Origin: Cypionkella sp034376685
GTDB lineage: Bacteria; Pseudomonadota; Alphaproteobacteria; Rhodobacterales; Rhodobacteraceae
DNA: 64,000 nt
Direction: 5' to 3'
Assembly: GCF_034376685.1 (NCBI RefSeq)
Contig: NZ_JAXMJJ010000097.1
Span: 49,703 to 113,702, forward strand
Part shown: positions 24,953 to 33,071 of the stretch, piece after piece
How the letters are laid out: each line of letters opens with the position of its first letter
How positions within the stretch are numbered: the stretch's first letter is position 1
Notes under the pieces: model-generated
What the model saw: the letters and a program-made list of their open reading frames with translations, nothing else
Told to the model about the DNA's origin: nothing
The model's database searches: none
Program-made: the position numbers and the translations under genes

Positions 24953-26212
24953 TTACTTGGCCTTCTGCGGCTCATACCAGCTGGCCAAGCCCTCTTGCAG
25001 ACGGGCCGCAGCAGCTTCCGGCGTCTCGGTACCCTTGATCACATTGGCCGAGGCATTCCAGGTCTCGTTCTCAAGGTTCGGCGTGCCCCGCGACAAGATT
25101 TGATAGGTCGAGCGGATCGACGACTGGCACTTGTCACGCCATGACACGAACTCCTGCGCCAGCGGATCTTCCATCGCAACCGGGGTAGAATTCAGGCTGA
25201 AGAAGCCCGGCAGCGCGTTGGCATACATCGTGGCGAACTCAGGCGAGCCGACCCATTCGAGGAACTTCTTGGTCTCCTCCGGATGCGCCGATTTCGCGTT
25301 CATCCCCAGCGCAATATCGGTGTGATCCGAGATGTAGCAGGTGTCGCCCGCCGCTTGCACCGGTGGCGCAAATGCCCCCATCTTGAACGTCGCTTGCTTG
25401 TTAAAGCCCGCGATTTCCCACGACCCGGCCGGATAAATCGCCGCACGGCCCAACGTAAACAGGTTCTGGCTGTCGGGATAGGTCTGCGCTTCAAAGCCGT
25501 CGCCCAGATAATCCTTCCACTTTGCAAGCTCGGTGAACGGGGCCACCCAATCCGCGTCCGTCAGCTTTTGCGTGCCCGCGATCAGCGCCAGACGGCCTTC
25601 CTCGCCCTTCCAATAGTTCGGCCCGATGTTGTTGTAGCCCATCGTGGCGGCTTCCCACTGGTCGTTGGTGCCCATCGCCAGCGGAATATAGGTGCCATCG
25701 GCCTTGATCTTGTCCAGAGCCGCAATGAACTCGTCACGCGTGGTCGGCACCGCGATGCCCAAAGCATCAAACGCGTCTTTGTTGTAGATAAAGCCGTGGA
25801 TCACCGAGGCCATCGGCACGCAGAACGTCGCAGCCCCATCATCGGTCTGCCAAGCCGATTTCGCCACCGGAGAGAAATTCGCCATTGAGGCCAGCCCAGT
25901 CAGATCGGCCAGATTGCCCTTCTTGAACAACTCAAGCGATGCATCGAACGGACGGCAGGTCACCAGATCGCCCGCAGACCCTGCATCGAGTTTCGAGTTC
26001 AGAACGGCGTTGTATTCCGCAGGCGCCGTCGGCGCGAACACCACCTTGATGCCGGGATTTGCGGCCTCAAACGCCGGGATGATGGTGTCTTGCCAGATCA
26101 GCACATCATCGTTGCGCCAGGATTCAATCGTCAGCGTCACGTCTTGGGCTTGGGCCGCACCCGCCAGCAGCGTGCTGGCGAGCAGTGCGCCGATCAGTTT
26201 GGTCTTGGTCAT
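24953..26212 (-). CDS. Carbohydrate ABC transporter, periplasmic binding protein (family 1)
   Basis: The 419-residue protein has a signal peptide (MTKTKLIGALLASTLLAGAAQA). Its family 1 solute-binding domain includes LTIESWRNDDVLIWQDTIIPAFEAANPGIKV and AIYPAGSWEIAGF, and the length suits oligosaccharide or amino-sugar binding. The ATG is taken ten codons inside the open frame, because the signal peptide begins there. It is the second gene of the murQ operon and precedes a stabilising hairpin. By context it should bind an amino sugar or a muropeptide-derived sugar; this is inference. Confidence 0.92.
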   Translation of the reverse strand: MTKTKLIGALLASTLLAGAAQAQDVTLTIESWRNDDVLIWQDTIIPAFEAANPGIKVVFAPTAPAEYNAVLNSKLDAGSAGDLVTCRPFDASLELFKKGNLADLTGLASMANFSPVAKSAWQTDDGAATFCVPMASVIHGFIYNKDAFDALGIAVPTTRDEFIAALDKIKADGTYIPLAMGTNDQWEAATMGYNNIGPNYWKGEEGRLALIAGTQKLTDADWVAPFTELAKWKDYLGDGFEAQTYPDSQNLFTLGRAAIYPAGSWEIAGFNKQATFKMGAFAPPVQAAGDTCYISDHTDIALGMNAKSAHPEETKKFLEWVGSPEFATMYANALPGFFSLNSTPVAMEDPLAQEFVSWRDKCQSSIRSTYQILSRGTPNLENETWNASANVIKGTETPEAAAARLQEGLASWYEPQKAK

Positions 26213-26247
26213 GGGAATCTCCCTTGGTTGGTTGCAATACATCGGCT

Positions 26248-27144
26248 TTAGCTGCCGTTTTTATCGCTGCGTGCGATCGCCGCGCGCAGGTTTCCTTTGG
26301 TCTCGCTCAACAGGGCCAACGCCGCATCCGGCGCTTTACCCAAGGCAATCAGCACCGCTGGTTTCACCGCACCCCGCCCCATCACCAGAGCCTGTGCTGC
26401 CAGCAGTTCATCCACCGCCGCAATCCGCGCCACCATCGTGGCCGCCCGCGCGCGCAGTTTGTCATTGTCCGCCACAAGCCCAACCATCATGCCATCATGC
26501 ACCTGGCCCAGCTTGATGCCCATCAGCGTTGACATCATGTTCAACGCCGCTTTCTGCGCCGTGCCCGCGCCCATCCGGGTCGAGCCTGCAATCACTTCCG
26601 GCGGCGTTGGCAAACAGATCGCCACATCGGCATGGTCAAACAGCTTGGCCCCCACCGCATTGGCAATCCCGATCACCTGTGCGCCCCGCGCCTGCGCCGC
26701 TTCGGCCACCGCCAAAGCATAGGGCGTGCGCCCCGAGGCCGTCACCGCAATCACCACATCGCCCGCGCGCAAAATTTCTGCCGCCCGCGTGCCTTCATCC
26801 GCATCATCCTCGGTATCGCCCGGCATCCGCGCATCCACCGGCAGGCCACCCGCCATCAGCAGCAGCACCCGATCCGCCGGAATGCCAAAGGTGCCGCCCA
26901 GCTCCAACCCGTCCGCCACCGCCATCAAGGCAGACGAGCCCGCCCCGGCATAAACCAAGCGTCCATCCGCTTGCAAAGCTTGCGCCATCAGCGCCGCCGC
27001 CGCCTCAATCTGCGGCAAAGCCTGCGACACCGCCTGCAAAGCAGACGCTTGAGCAGCAAGCAAATGCCCCAAAACCGCCGGACCCGGTAGCGTATCCAGA
27101 CCCGTTGCGGCAGGATGCAGATGTTCAGTTACTGGCAGCGTCAT
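26248..27144 (-). CDS. murQ: N-acetylmuramic acid 6-phosphate etherase
   Basis: MurQ cleaves the lactyl ether of MurNAc 6-phosphate to give GlcNAc 6-phosphate and lactate. The 298-residue protein has a SIS domain with VYAGAGSSALMAVADGLEL, IAVTASGRTPYA and the STRMGAGTAQKAALNMMST motif, which is diagnostic for the MurQ/GckR group. A GGGGAG ribosome site precedes the ATG. It is the first gene of the operon that also encodes the sugar ABC transporter, and it is divergent from the kinase gene. It links this cluster to cell-wall sugar recycling. Confidence 0.92.
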   Translation of the reverse strand: MTLPVTEHLHPAATGLDTLPGPAVLGHLLAAQASALQAVSQALPQIEAAAALMAQALQADGRLVYAGAGSSALMAVADGLELGGTFGIPADRVLLLMAGGLPVDARMPGDTEDDADEGTRAAEILRAGDVVIAVTASGRTPYALAVAEAAQARGAQVIGIANAVGAKLFDHADVAICLPTPPEVIAGSTRMGAGTAQKAALNMMSTLMGIKLGQVHDGMMVGLVADNDKLRARAATMVARIAAVDELLAAQALVMGRGAVKPAVLIALGKAPDAALALLSETKGNLRAAIARSDKNGS

Positions 27145-27168
27145 CCGAATCTCCCCTGATCTCGCTAT

Positions 27169-27197
27169 GAGATACCTATTCAATACCTCTTGTCCAA
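27169..27197 (-). promoter_or_regulatory. Promoter of the murQ operon
   Basis: On the minus strand TTGGAC and TATCTC are separated by 17 bases. The left AGGTAT direct repeats fall in the spacer and -10 box, a position suited to repression. Confidence 0.6.
27172..27188. promoter_or_regulatory. Left operator candidate: two ATACCT words 11 bases apart
   Basis: ATACCT at 27172 and at 27183, one helical turn apart, over the murQ promoter. The right operator has the inverse orientation. Confidence 0.6.
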
Positions 27198-27280
27198 TAA
27201 AATCTTCACAAACCGATTATCTGACGATTTTTCTGCCGTTTCCGGCTATTTTCAGGAATAAAGCCGTTGCATTTTTTGAA

Positions 27281-27297
27281 AGGTATCATAATGGTAT
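27281..27297. promoter_or_regulatory. Right operator candidate: AGGTAT and TGGTAT 11 bases apart
   Basis: These words are the reverse complement of the left operator, with the same 11-base spacing, and end five bases before the kinase ATG. They probably bind the GntR-family regulator encoded at 28183. Confidence 0.6.
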
Positions 27298-27301
27298 CTG
27301 T

Positions 27302-28186
27302 ATGGCACATTCAGAACCCCACTTGATCGGCCCACTCTTGGTCGGTGTAGACGGCGGCGGCACCTCCTGCCGCGCCACGCTTTTGGCAGGCCCTGACAAG
27401 GCCCGTTATGACGTTGTGCTTGGCCCTGCCAATGTCTCCACTGATTTTGACGCAGCGCTTGGCACCATCAACGCCGCTTTGGCACAATTGGCCGAAGCGG
27501 CGGGCCTGACCATGGCCGAGCTTTCCACCGCCACCGCCCATCTCGGCCTTGCCGGCGTGATGAGCCCCGCCATCGCCGCCCGTGTCGCCGCCCATCTGCC
27601 CTTCGCCCAAGTCAGCGTCACCGATGATCGCCCCACCACCATCGCGGGCGCTTTGGGCGAGGCTGACGGCGTCGTCGCCGCCATCGGCACCGGATCGTTC
27701 ATCGGGCGGCAAGTCGCAGGCAAGATCCACGGCGTCGGCGGCTGGGGTTTCTACATCGGCGATCAATCTTCCGGCGCGTGGCTGCTGCGCCGCTGCCTGG
27801 AAGAAGTCATGCTGTCGGTCGATGGCTTCGCCCCCCACACCGATCTCAGCCGCGCCATCCTGAAAGAGCATGGCGATGATCCGGGGCAAATCGTGATGTT
27901 CTCACTGAACTCACAGCCCTCTGATTACGCCCGCCTTGCCCGCGATGTCGTCGCCGCCGCCGAAGCTGGCGATGCCTTGGGCGCACGCCTGATGCAGGAA
28001 GGCGCCGCCTATATCCGCCGCGCGCTGGACGTGGTCGGCTGGAAACCCACCGAAGCATTCTGCCTGACTGGCGGCCTTGGCCCCGCCTATGCCCGCTGGC
28101 TGGACCTGCCCAGCGTGACAGCCAAAGGCACCGCCCTCGAAGGTGCGCTCGCCCTCGCCGCCCGCGCATCGGGGGCACACAAATGA
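27302..28186 (+). CDS. BadF/BadG-family sugar kinase (GlcNAc or MurNAc kinase-like)
   Basis: The 294-residue ASKHA-fold protein has the phosphate-1 motif GVDGGGTSCRATLL near residues 14-27, DDRPTTIAGA in the middle, AIGTGSFIG, and a C-terminal LTGGLGPAYARWL adenosine motif. BadF/BadG-family relatives include N-acetylglucosamine kinases and the MurK kinase for MurNAc and GlcNAc. Because sugar import here is by ABC transporter, a cytoplasmic kinase is needed before MurQ and NagA. The internal ATG close behind the operator is chosen over an upstream one. It overlaps the regulator gene by four bases. Confidence 0.85.
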   Translation: MAHSEPHLIGPLLVGVDGGGTSCRATLLAGPDKARYDVVLGPANVSTDFDAALGTINAALAQLAEAAGLTMAELSTATAHLGLAGVMSPAIAARVAAHLPFAQVSVTDDRPTTIAGALGEADGVVAAIGTGSFIGRQVAGKIHGVGGWGFYIGDQSSGAWLLRRCLEEVMLSVDGFAPHTDLSRAILKEHGDDPGQIVMFSLNSQPSDYARLARDVVAAAEAGDALGARLMQEGAAYIRRALDVVGWKPTEAFCLTGGLGPAYARWLDLPSVTAKGTALEGALALAARASGAHK

Positions 28187-28959
28187 ACGTCGCCGAATTT
28201 CTCAGCCCCGACCTCTGGCTCAACCCCGCCGCAGGCCCCTTATATGTGCAACTGCGCAAGCGGCTGGAAAGCGGCATCGAAAGCGGCTTTCTGGCCCCCG
28301 ACACGCTGTTGCCACCCGAGCGCGAAATCGCCGCCCTCACCGACACCTCGCGCGTCACCGTGCGCAAGGCCATTGCCGATCTGGTCGACAAGGGCATTGT
28401 CGTGCAAAAGCAAGGCTCTGGCTCCTACATCGCCCCCCGCCAATCCCGCGTGCAGCAATCGCTGTCGCGGCTGACCTCGTTCACCGAAGACATGGCACGG
28501 CGCGGCCTGACCACGGAATCGCGCTGGCTGGAGCGCGGACTGTTCCTGCCCACCCCCGAGGAAGTCATGGCCCTCGGCCTCGCCGCCCAAGACCGTGTCG
28601 CCCGGCTGGAGCGTGTGCGCACCATCGACGGCCAGCCGATGGCGATTGAACGCGCCTCGCTCTCCACCACCATTCTGCCCGACCCCACCTCGGTCGAACG
28701 CTCGCTTTACGCCACCCTCACCGCGCGCGGCCACCGCCCGGTGCGCGCCGTGCAACGCATCTCTGCCGCCAACTTGGGCAAACGCGACGCCGATCTGCTG
28801 CATGTGCCGGTGGGCGCAGCTGGCCTGCGCATCGAGCGGATTTCCTATCTCGCCTCTGGTGCCGTAGTGGAATTCACCCGCTCGATCTATCGCGGCGATG
28901 CCTATGATTTTGCAGCCGAACTTCAAATCGGCCCCGAAGACGAAGGACAAAACCCATGA
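28183..28959 (+). CDS. GntR-family regulator (HutC/NagR subgroup)
   Basis: The 258-residue protein has an N-terminal winged helix (LPPEREIAALTDTSRVTVRKAIADLVDKGIV, about residues 43-72). A C-terminal UTRA effector domain follows (RLERVRTIDGQPMAIERASL to VEFTRSIYRGDAYDFAAEL). HutC-type members such as NagR and DasR sense phosphorylated amino sugars. It lies inside the operon it most likely controls, overlapping both neighbours by four bases. The paired AGGTAT sites in the divergent region are the natural operator candidates. Confidence 0.92.
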   Translation: MNVAEFLSPDLWLNPAAGPLYVQLRKRLESGIESGFLAPDTLLPPEREIAALTDTSRVTVRKAIADLVDKGIVVQKQGSGSYIAPRQSRVQQSLSRLTSFTEDMARRGLTTESRWLERGLFLPTPEEVMALGLAAQDRVARLERVRTIDGQPMAIERASLSTTILPDPTSVERSLYATLTARGHRPVRAVQRISAANLGKRDADLLHVPVGAAGLRIERISYLASGAVVEFTRSIYRGDAYDFAAELQIGPEDEGQNP

Positions 28960-29987
28960 CCGAGCTTGAAACCCACATGGCCCGCGAAGTGGCGGAAATC
29001 CCCGAATCCACCCAGCGCTTCCTGACCCAATCCGCGCCGCAGATCGAAGCCGCCGCAGCCGCCATGCGTGCAGCCAACCCGCAACTGATCGTCACCGTCG
29101 CGCGCGGTTCTTCCGACCACGCCGCAACCTACCTGAAATACGCGGTGGAACTCTTGGCAGGCGTCCCGGTGGCCTCGGTCGGCCCATCCATCGCCTCGAT
29201 CTACGGCCGCCCGCTGCATCTGGCCAACGCCGCCTGCATCGGCATTTCGCAATCCGGCAAAAGCCCCGACATCGTGGCGATGACCGAAGCCGCCCGCGCC
29301 GGTGGCGCGCTCACCATCGCCATCACCAACTTCGCCGACGCCCCAATGGCGCAGGCCGCCGCCCACTGCCTGCCCCTCGCGGCCGGTGAAGAAAAAAGCG
29401 TCGCCGCCACCAAAACCTTCGTCAGCTCGGTGGTCGCTGGCCTCGCCCTCTTGGCCGAATGGCAAGACGATGCCCAACTGCGCGCAGCCGTAGCCGACCT
29501 GCCCCGCGCCTTCGCCGAGGCGCTCACCCAAGACTGGTCCGCCCTCTCCAACCGCCTCTCTCGCGCGCAACAAGCCTTCGTTTTGGGCCGTGGCCCCGGC
29601 TTCGCCATCGCCTCCGAAGTCGCGCTCAAATTCAAGGAAACCTGCGGCCTCCATGCCGAAGGCTATTCCGCAGCCGAGGTGCTACACGGCCCCTCCGCCA
29701 TCGTGCAAGAACGCTTCCCCGTCCTCGCCCTCGCCGTCGAAGACGCCGCCCTGCCGCAAATCACCGCCACAGCCGAACGCCTCGCCGCCCAAGGTGCCGA
29801 TGTCTTCATCACCGGAGCCAGTGCCAAAGGCTGCACCACCCTGCCCGCGGTCTCTGGCCTGCACCCGCTGCTCGCCCCCCTCGTCACCGGCGTCAGCTTT
29901 TACCACTTCGTCGAACACCTCGCCCGTCGTCGCGGTTTTGATCCCGACACCCCGCCACACCTGCGCAAAGTGACGCAAACGCTATGA
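28956..29987 (+). CDS. SIS-domain sugar-phosphate deaminase/isomerase (NagB-II/AgaS-like)
   Basis: The 343-residue protein has two SIS domains: ARGSSDHAATYLKYAVELLAG with SQSGKSPDIVAMTEAA, then LGRGPGFAIASEVALKFKETC with EGYSAAEVLHGP. It corresponds to the isomerase half of GlmS without the glutaminase domain, so it cannot use glutamine. It should work as a glucosamine-6-phosphate deaminase (NagB-II). It overlaps the regulator and nagA genes by four bases each, which fits the last step from NagA's product to fructose 6-phosphate. Confidence 0.88.
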   Translation: MTELETHMAREVAEIPESTQRFLTQSAPQIEAAAAAMRAANPQLIVTVARGSSDHAATYLKYAVELLAGVPVASVGPSIASIYGRPLHLANAACIGISQSGKSPDIVAMTEAARAGGALTIAITNFADAPMAQAAAHCLPLAAGEEKSVAATKTFVSSVVAGLALLAEWQDDAQLRAAVADLPRAFAEALTQDWSALSNRLSRAQQAFVLGRGPGFAIASEVALKFKETCGLHAEGYSAAEVLHGPSAIVQERFPVLALAVEDAALPQITATAERLAAQGADVFITGASAKGCTTLPAVSGLHPLLAPLVTGVSFYHFVEHLARRRGFDPDTPPHLRKVTQTL

Positions 29988-31111
29988 CCCGGTTGATCCT
30001 CACCGCCCCGCAGGTGTTCGACGGCACCAAGATGCTGCGCGACCACGCCGTGGTGATCGAGGCGGGCGAGATCACCGCCCTCCTGCCCATCACCGAAGCC
30101 CCCAACGGCCCGCGCCAAGCCCTGACCGGCACCCTCGCCCCCGGCCTGATCGACCTGCAAGTCAACGGCGGCGCAGGCATCATGCTCGACGGCACCGCCA
30201 CGCCCGAAAGCATCGCAACCATCTGCGCCGCCCATGCCCGCCTCGGCGCCACCGGCATCCTGCCCACCCTGATCACCGACACCCCCAGCGCCACCACCGC
30301 CGTGATCAAGGCCGGCATCGCCACCGCCAAAGCCAAAACCCCCGGCTTCCTCGGCCTGCATCTCGAAGGCCCGCACCTCGACCCCAAACGCCAAGGCGCG
30401 CATGATCCCGCGCTGATCCGCCCGATGACCGACGCCGATCTCGCCGAACTCTGCGCCGCCGCGTCCCAGCTTCCCGCCCTGATGCTGACCCTCGCCCCCG
30501 CATCTGTCACGCTTGCTCAAATCACCCAACTGACCCAAGCCGGAGCGATCGTCTCCCTCGGCCACACCGAAGCCAGCTACGACCAAGCCATCGCCGCCAC
30601 CCAAGCCGGTGCGGCTTGCGTCACCCACCTGTTCAACGCGATGTCGCAACTCGGCAACCGCGAGCCTGGTCTCGTCGGTGCCGTCCTCTCCGGCAGCCTG
30701 CACGCCGGAATCATCGCCGACGGCTTGCACGTCCATCCCGCCACCCTGCGCACCGCCCTCGCCGCCCGCCCCGAAGGCCTGTTCCTCGTCTCCGACGCGA
30801 TGGCCGTCGCAGGCACCGACCTTACCGAATTCACCTTGGGCACACGCCGCATCCTGCGCCAGAACGGCCGCCTTTTGCTGTCAGACGGCACCCTCGCCGG
30901 AGCCGACCTCAGCCTGCCGCAAGCCATAGCCTTCCTGATCACCCAACTTGGGCAAGCCCCCGCCCGCGCACTGGCGATGGCCACCCGCATCCCCGCCGCC
31001 CTGATCAGAGCAAACGCAGGCGCAATCCTCCCCGGCACCCCGGCCGATCTGGTGCATTTCGATGCCAACTGGCAGCTTGGCACCGTCTGGCAGAACGGCA
31101 TCCGCCTCTAA
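29984..31111 (+). CDS. nagA: N-acetylglucosamine-6-phosphate deacetylase
   Basis: NagA removes acetate from GlcNAc 6-phosphate. The 375-residue amidohydrolase has the PGLIDLQVNGGAG start, the metal-site glutamate in HLEGPHLDPKRQGAHDP (about residue 127), His in GHTEASYDQA, His in THLFNAMSQL, and catalytic Asp in LVSDAMAVAGT. All catalytic positions are present and the length is normal. It is the last gene of the kinase-led operon, with tRNA-Gly copy 2 88 bases downstream. Confidence 0.95.
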   Translation: MTRLILTAPQVFDGTKMLRDHAVVIEAGEITALLPITEAPNGPRQALTGTLAPGLIDLQVNGGAGIMLDGTATPESIATICAAHARLGATGILPTLITDTPSATTAVIKAGIATAKAKTPGFLGLHLEGPHLDPKRQGAHDPALIRPMTDADLAELCAAASQLPALMLTLAPASVTLAQITQLTQAGAIVSLGHTEASYDQAIAATQAGAACVTHLFNAMSQLGNREPGLVGAVLSGSLHAGIIADGLHVHPATLRTALAARPEGLFLVSDAMAVAGTDLTEFTLGTRRILRQNGRLLLSDGTLAGADLSLPQAIAFLITQLGQAPARALAMATRIPAALIRANAGAILPGTPADLVHFDANWQLGTVWQNGIRL

Positions 31112-31155
31112 CGATCCGCCGCCAAACCCAGATCAAAATACATCTGAATTAGCCC

Positions 31156-31184
31156 TTGCACCGCCCCGCACACCTCGCTAAATA
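31156..31184 (+). promoter_or_regulatory. Promoter of tRNA-Gly copy 2
   Basis: TTGCAC, a C-rich 17-base spacer and TAAATA, 14 bases before the tRNA; similar in layout and spacer composition to the copy 1 promoter. Confidence 0.7.
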
Positions 31185-31198
31185 CCCGCCTACGGAGT

Positions 31199-31273
31199 GC
31201 GGGCGTAGCTCAGGGGTAGAGCATAACCTTGCCAAGGTTAGGGTCGTGAGTTCGAATCTCATCGCCCGCTCCA
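31199..31273 (+). tRNA. tRNA-Gly (GCC), copy 2
   Basis: All 75 bases, including the encoded CCA, are identical to the copy at 20897. It has its own promoter and terminator, so it is an independent functional gene. The two copies are in direct orientation around the amino-sugar cluster. Confidence 0.97.
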
Positions 31274-31278
31274 GTATC

Positions 31279-31308
31279 AAAAAGGCCGCTCGCCCGAGCG
31301 GCCTTTTT
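31279..31308 (+). terminator. Rho-independent terminator of tRNA-Gly copy 2
   Basis: AAAAAGGCCGCT pairs with AGCGGCCTTTTT around CGCCCG. It may also serve the convergent DUF2218 gene. Confidence 0.9.
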
Positions 31309-31332
31309 GGTTTTCCGGGGCCGCGTCGCAGA

Positions 31333-31614
31333 TCAATCCCGCCAATCCATCGCGGTAAACCCCTCGCGGAACGCAAAGCGTTCCAGATGCCGGTCAATCA
31401 CCGATTTCGCATCCGCCCGTTTGTCATCGGCCACCTCGGCAAACCGCACCTGCAAAGCCTCCGCCGTGGCGCTCACCTCGGCCACGCCCAGCGTGAACGG
31501 AATCCGCCCAGAGGTTTCATCAAAACTGACCTCGATCTTATGGGCAAAATGCTTGCACAACTGCTGCAAGTATTTCGAGGCGTTCGGCGTGGTAAATGTT
31601 CCAACAAGCTGCAT
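31333..31614 (-). CDS. DUF2218 domain protein
   Basis: The 93-residue protein contains an early ASKYLQQLCKHFAHKIEV segment and the closing VIDRHLERFAFREGF, which match the DUF2218 family. Members are small and have no established function; several lie near siderophore or iron genes, but no such link is visible here. The start is at the second of two consecutive start codons. It is convergent with the tRNA-Gly gene across the bidirectional terminator. Confidence 0.8.
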   Translation of the reverse strand: MQLVGTFTTPNASKYLQQLCKHFAHKIEVSFDETSGRIPFTLGVAEVSATAEALQVRFAEVADDKRADAKSVIDRHLERFAFREGFTAMDWRD

Positions 31615-31703
31615 CACAGGGCCTTATCTGACTGTTTCACTCAGAATATACACCCGCAACCCCGCCAACCACAACCCGCAGCCGCCAAAACCCGATAAAC
31701 CCC

Positions 31704-31732
31704 TTGCACCCCCCGCCCATATCCCCTATCTC
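31704..31732 (+). promoter_or_regulatory. Promoter of tRNA-Cys
   Basis: TTGCAC, a C-rich 17-base spacer and TATCTC, ending 13 bases before the tRNA; the same architecture as the tRNA-Gly promoters. Confidence 0.7.
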
Positions 31733-31745
31733 ACCCAAACCTTGA

Positions 31746-31819
31746 GGCGGGTGGGCAGGCAGGCTATGCGCTGGATTGCAAATCCATGTAGATCGGTTCG
31801 ATTCCGATACCCGCCTCCA
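31746..31819 (+). tRNA. tRNA-Cys (GCA)
   Basis: Acceptor arms GGCGGGT and ACCCGCC pair, the anticodon stem-loop carries GCA at 31778-31780, the T arm contains GGTTCGATTCC, and CCA is encoded. No clear terminator follows; the convergent TRIC gene ends 25 bases later. Confidence 0.96.
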
Positions 31820-31844
31820 GGGATTTCCCCAAAAGCCTGACTTA

Positions 31845-32525
31845 TCAATGCGGTGGCCGCTCGGGTCGCGGACGAAACACCGGCAGCGCCCAGTCAAATC
31901 GAATGGCCAAAACCCGGATCAGGCACGCCACTGTCAGACCCACCGCCATCGCCAGATCGCGCGAAAAACCCAGTGCCACCAGCCCGACAAACAGCACCGC
32001 CCCCGCCGCCGAGGCCGAAACATAGATTTCCCGCCGCAGCAGAATCGACGGCTCTTGCCCCAGCAAATCGCGGACAATGCCGCCGAACGCCGCCGTGATC
32101 ACCCCCATCACCACAGCCACCAGCGGCCCTGCCCCGGCATCCAAGCCCTTGCTGGTGCCCGCAATCGTCACCAGCGCCATGCCGAACGCGTCCAGATACA
32201 ACACCACCCGATAGCGCGAGCCCAGCAGATGCGCGCTGAAATGCACCAACGCCGCAACCGCCAGACAGACCGCAACCGGCGCCGGATCAATCACCCAGAA
32301 CACCGGAACCACCAAAAGCAGGTCGCGCAACGTGCCGCCGCCCACCCCTGTCACCACCCCAAGCCACAGAAATCCCAATATATCCATCTGCTTGCGCGAT
32401 GCGACCAGCGCCCCCGTCACCGCAAAAACCGCCGCCGCCACCAAATCCAACATGCGCTGAATCGACGCCTGCGATATCTGCGCCTGCGCCAAATGATCCT
32501 GAAACAACTGAGCAATATCTGTCAC
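31845..32525 (-). CDS. Trimeric intracellular cation (TRIC/YadS-type) channel family protein
   Basis: The 226-residue membrane protein is made of two similar halves of three helices plus one, each with a glycine-rich signature: GVVTGVGGGTLRDLLL in the first and GVITAAFGGIVRDLLG in the second. This internal duplication is diagnostic of the bacterial TRIC family, potassium-type cation channels. I chose the GTG preceded by AGGAAAG over an upstream ATG that would add a low-complexity polar leader. It ends facing tRNA-Cys. Confidence 0.87.
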   Translation of the reverse strand: MTDIAQLFQDHLAQAQISQASIQRMLDLVAAAVFAVTGALVASRKQMDILGFLWLGVVTGVGGGTLRDLLLVVPVFWVIDPAPVAVCLAVAALVHFSAHLLGSRYRVVLYLDAFGMALVTIAGTSKGLDAGAGPLVAVVMGVITAAFGGIVRDLLGQEPSILLRREIYVSASAAGAVLFVGLVALGFSRDLAMAVGLTVACLIRVLAIRFDWALPVFRPRPERPPH

Positions 32526-32765
32526 GTTCGGGCTTTCCTGATTGCGCTGTTGCGTTTGCTGCGGCCTAGGGCTCGCCCTTGTCATGGCAGGTGTCGCGAA
32601 CGGCATAGGTCTTGGACTTTGGTTTAGGCCAGCTTGGCCCGCAAGGCCACAGTTCTGCTGCTGTCAAAGCGCCGCCCGCTATCCCTAAGTAAAAGAATCA
32701 GGTTTACATTTCCTACCGTTTCGCTAGGTTATCTCAGCAAGCCTTTTGACAGCCACGGTGCCTAA

Positions 32766-33071
32766 ATGATCGTCTGCCACTGCCAAGCCATCTCGGATCA
32801 TGACATTCGCGCCGCTGTCGACTGGATGCGCGCGTCCGACCCCGACACCATCATTACGCCGGGAAAGATTTACCATGCTTTGGGCAAGCGCGCCGATTGT
32901 GGCGGCTGTATGCCCTTGTTCCTTGACACGATGCGGCAATCTGCGAATTTCGGAGTTGTATCGGCAGCAGCGCCGGGCCAACAGATACCGAATTTGCGCA
33001 GCGTGAAAGGAATGTCCCATGAAGGGCGACCCAAAAGTCATCGAATATCTCAACGCGGCTCTGCGGTCTGA
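32766..33071 (+). CDS. bfd: Bacterioferritin-associated ferredoxin-like protein
   Basis: The 101-residue protein has the BFD-like [2Fe-2S] ligand set Cys4-X-Cys6 and Cys45-X2-Cys48 in its first 50 residues, with HALGKRADCGGC at the second pair. Bfd reduces bacterioferritin iron to release it. The C-terminal 18 codons overlap the start of bfr in another frame by 53 bases, an unusually long overlap that implies translational coupling. The 240-base gap before it holds a possible TTTACA box and nothing else I can assign. Confidence 0.87.
   Translation: MIVCHCQAISDHDIRAAVDWMRASDPDTIITPGKIYHALGKRADCGGCMPLFLDTMRQSANFGVVSAAAPGQQIPNLRSVKGMSHEGRPKSHRISQRGSAV

Noticed and set aside
20897..31273. Genomic island inserted at tRNA-Gly by an integrase
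   Set aside because: Both tRNA copies are whole with their own promoters and terminators, and there is no integrase, transposase or composition shift between them.
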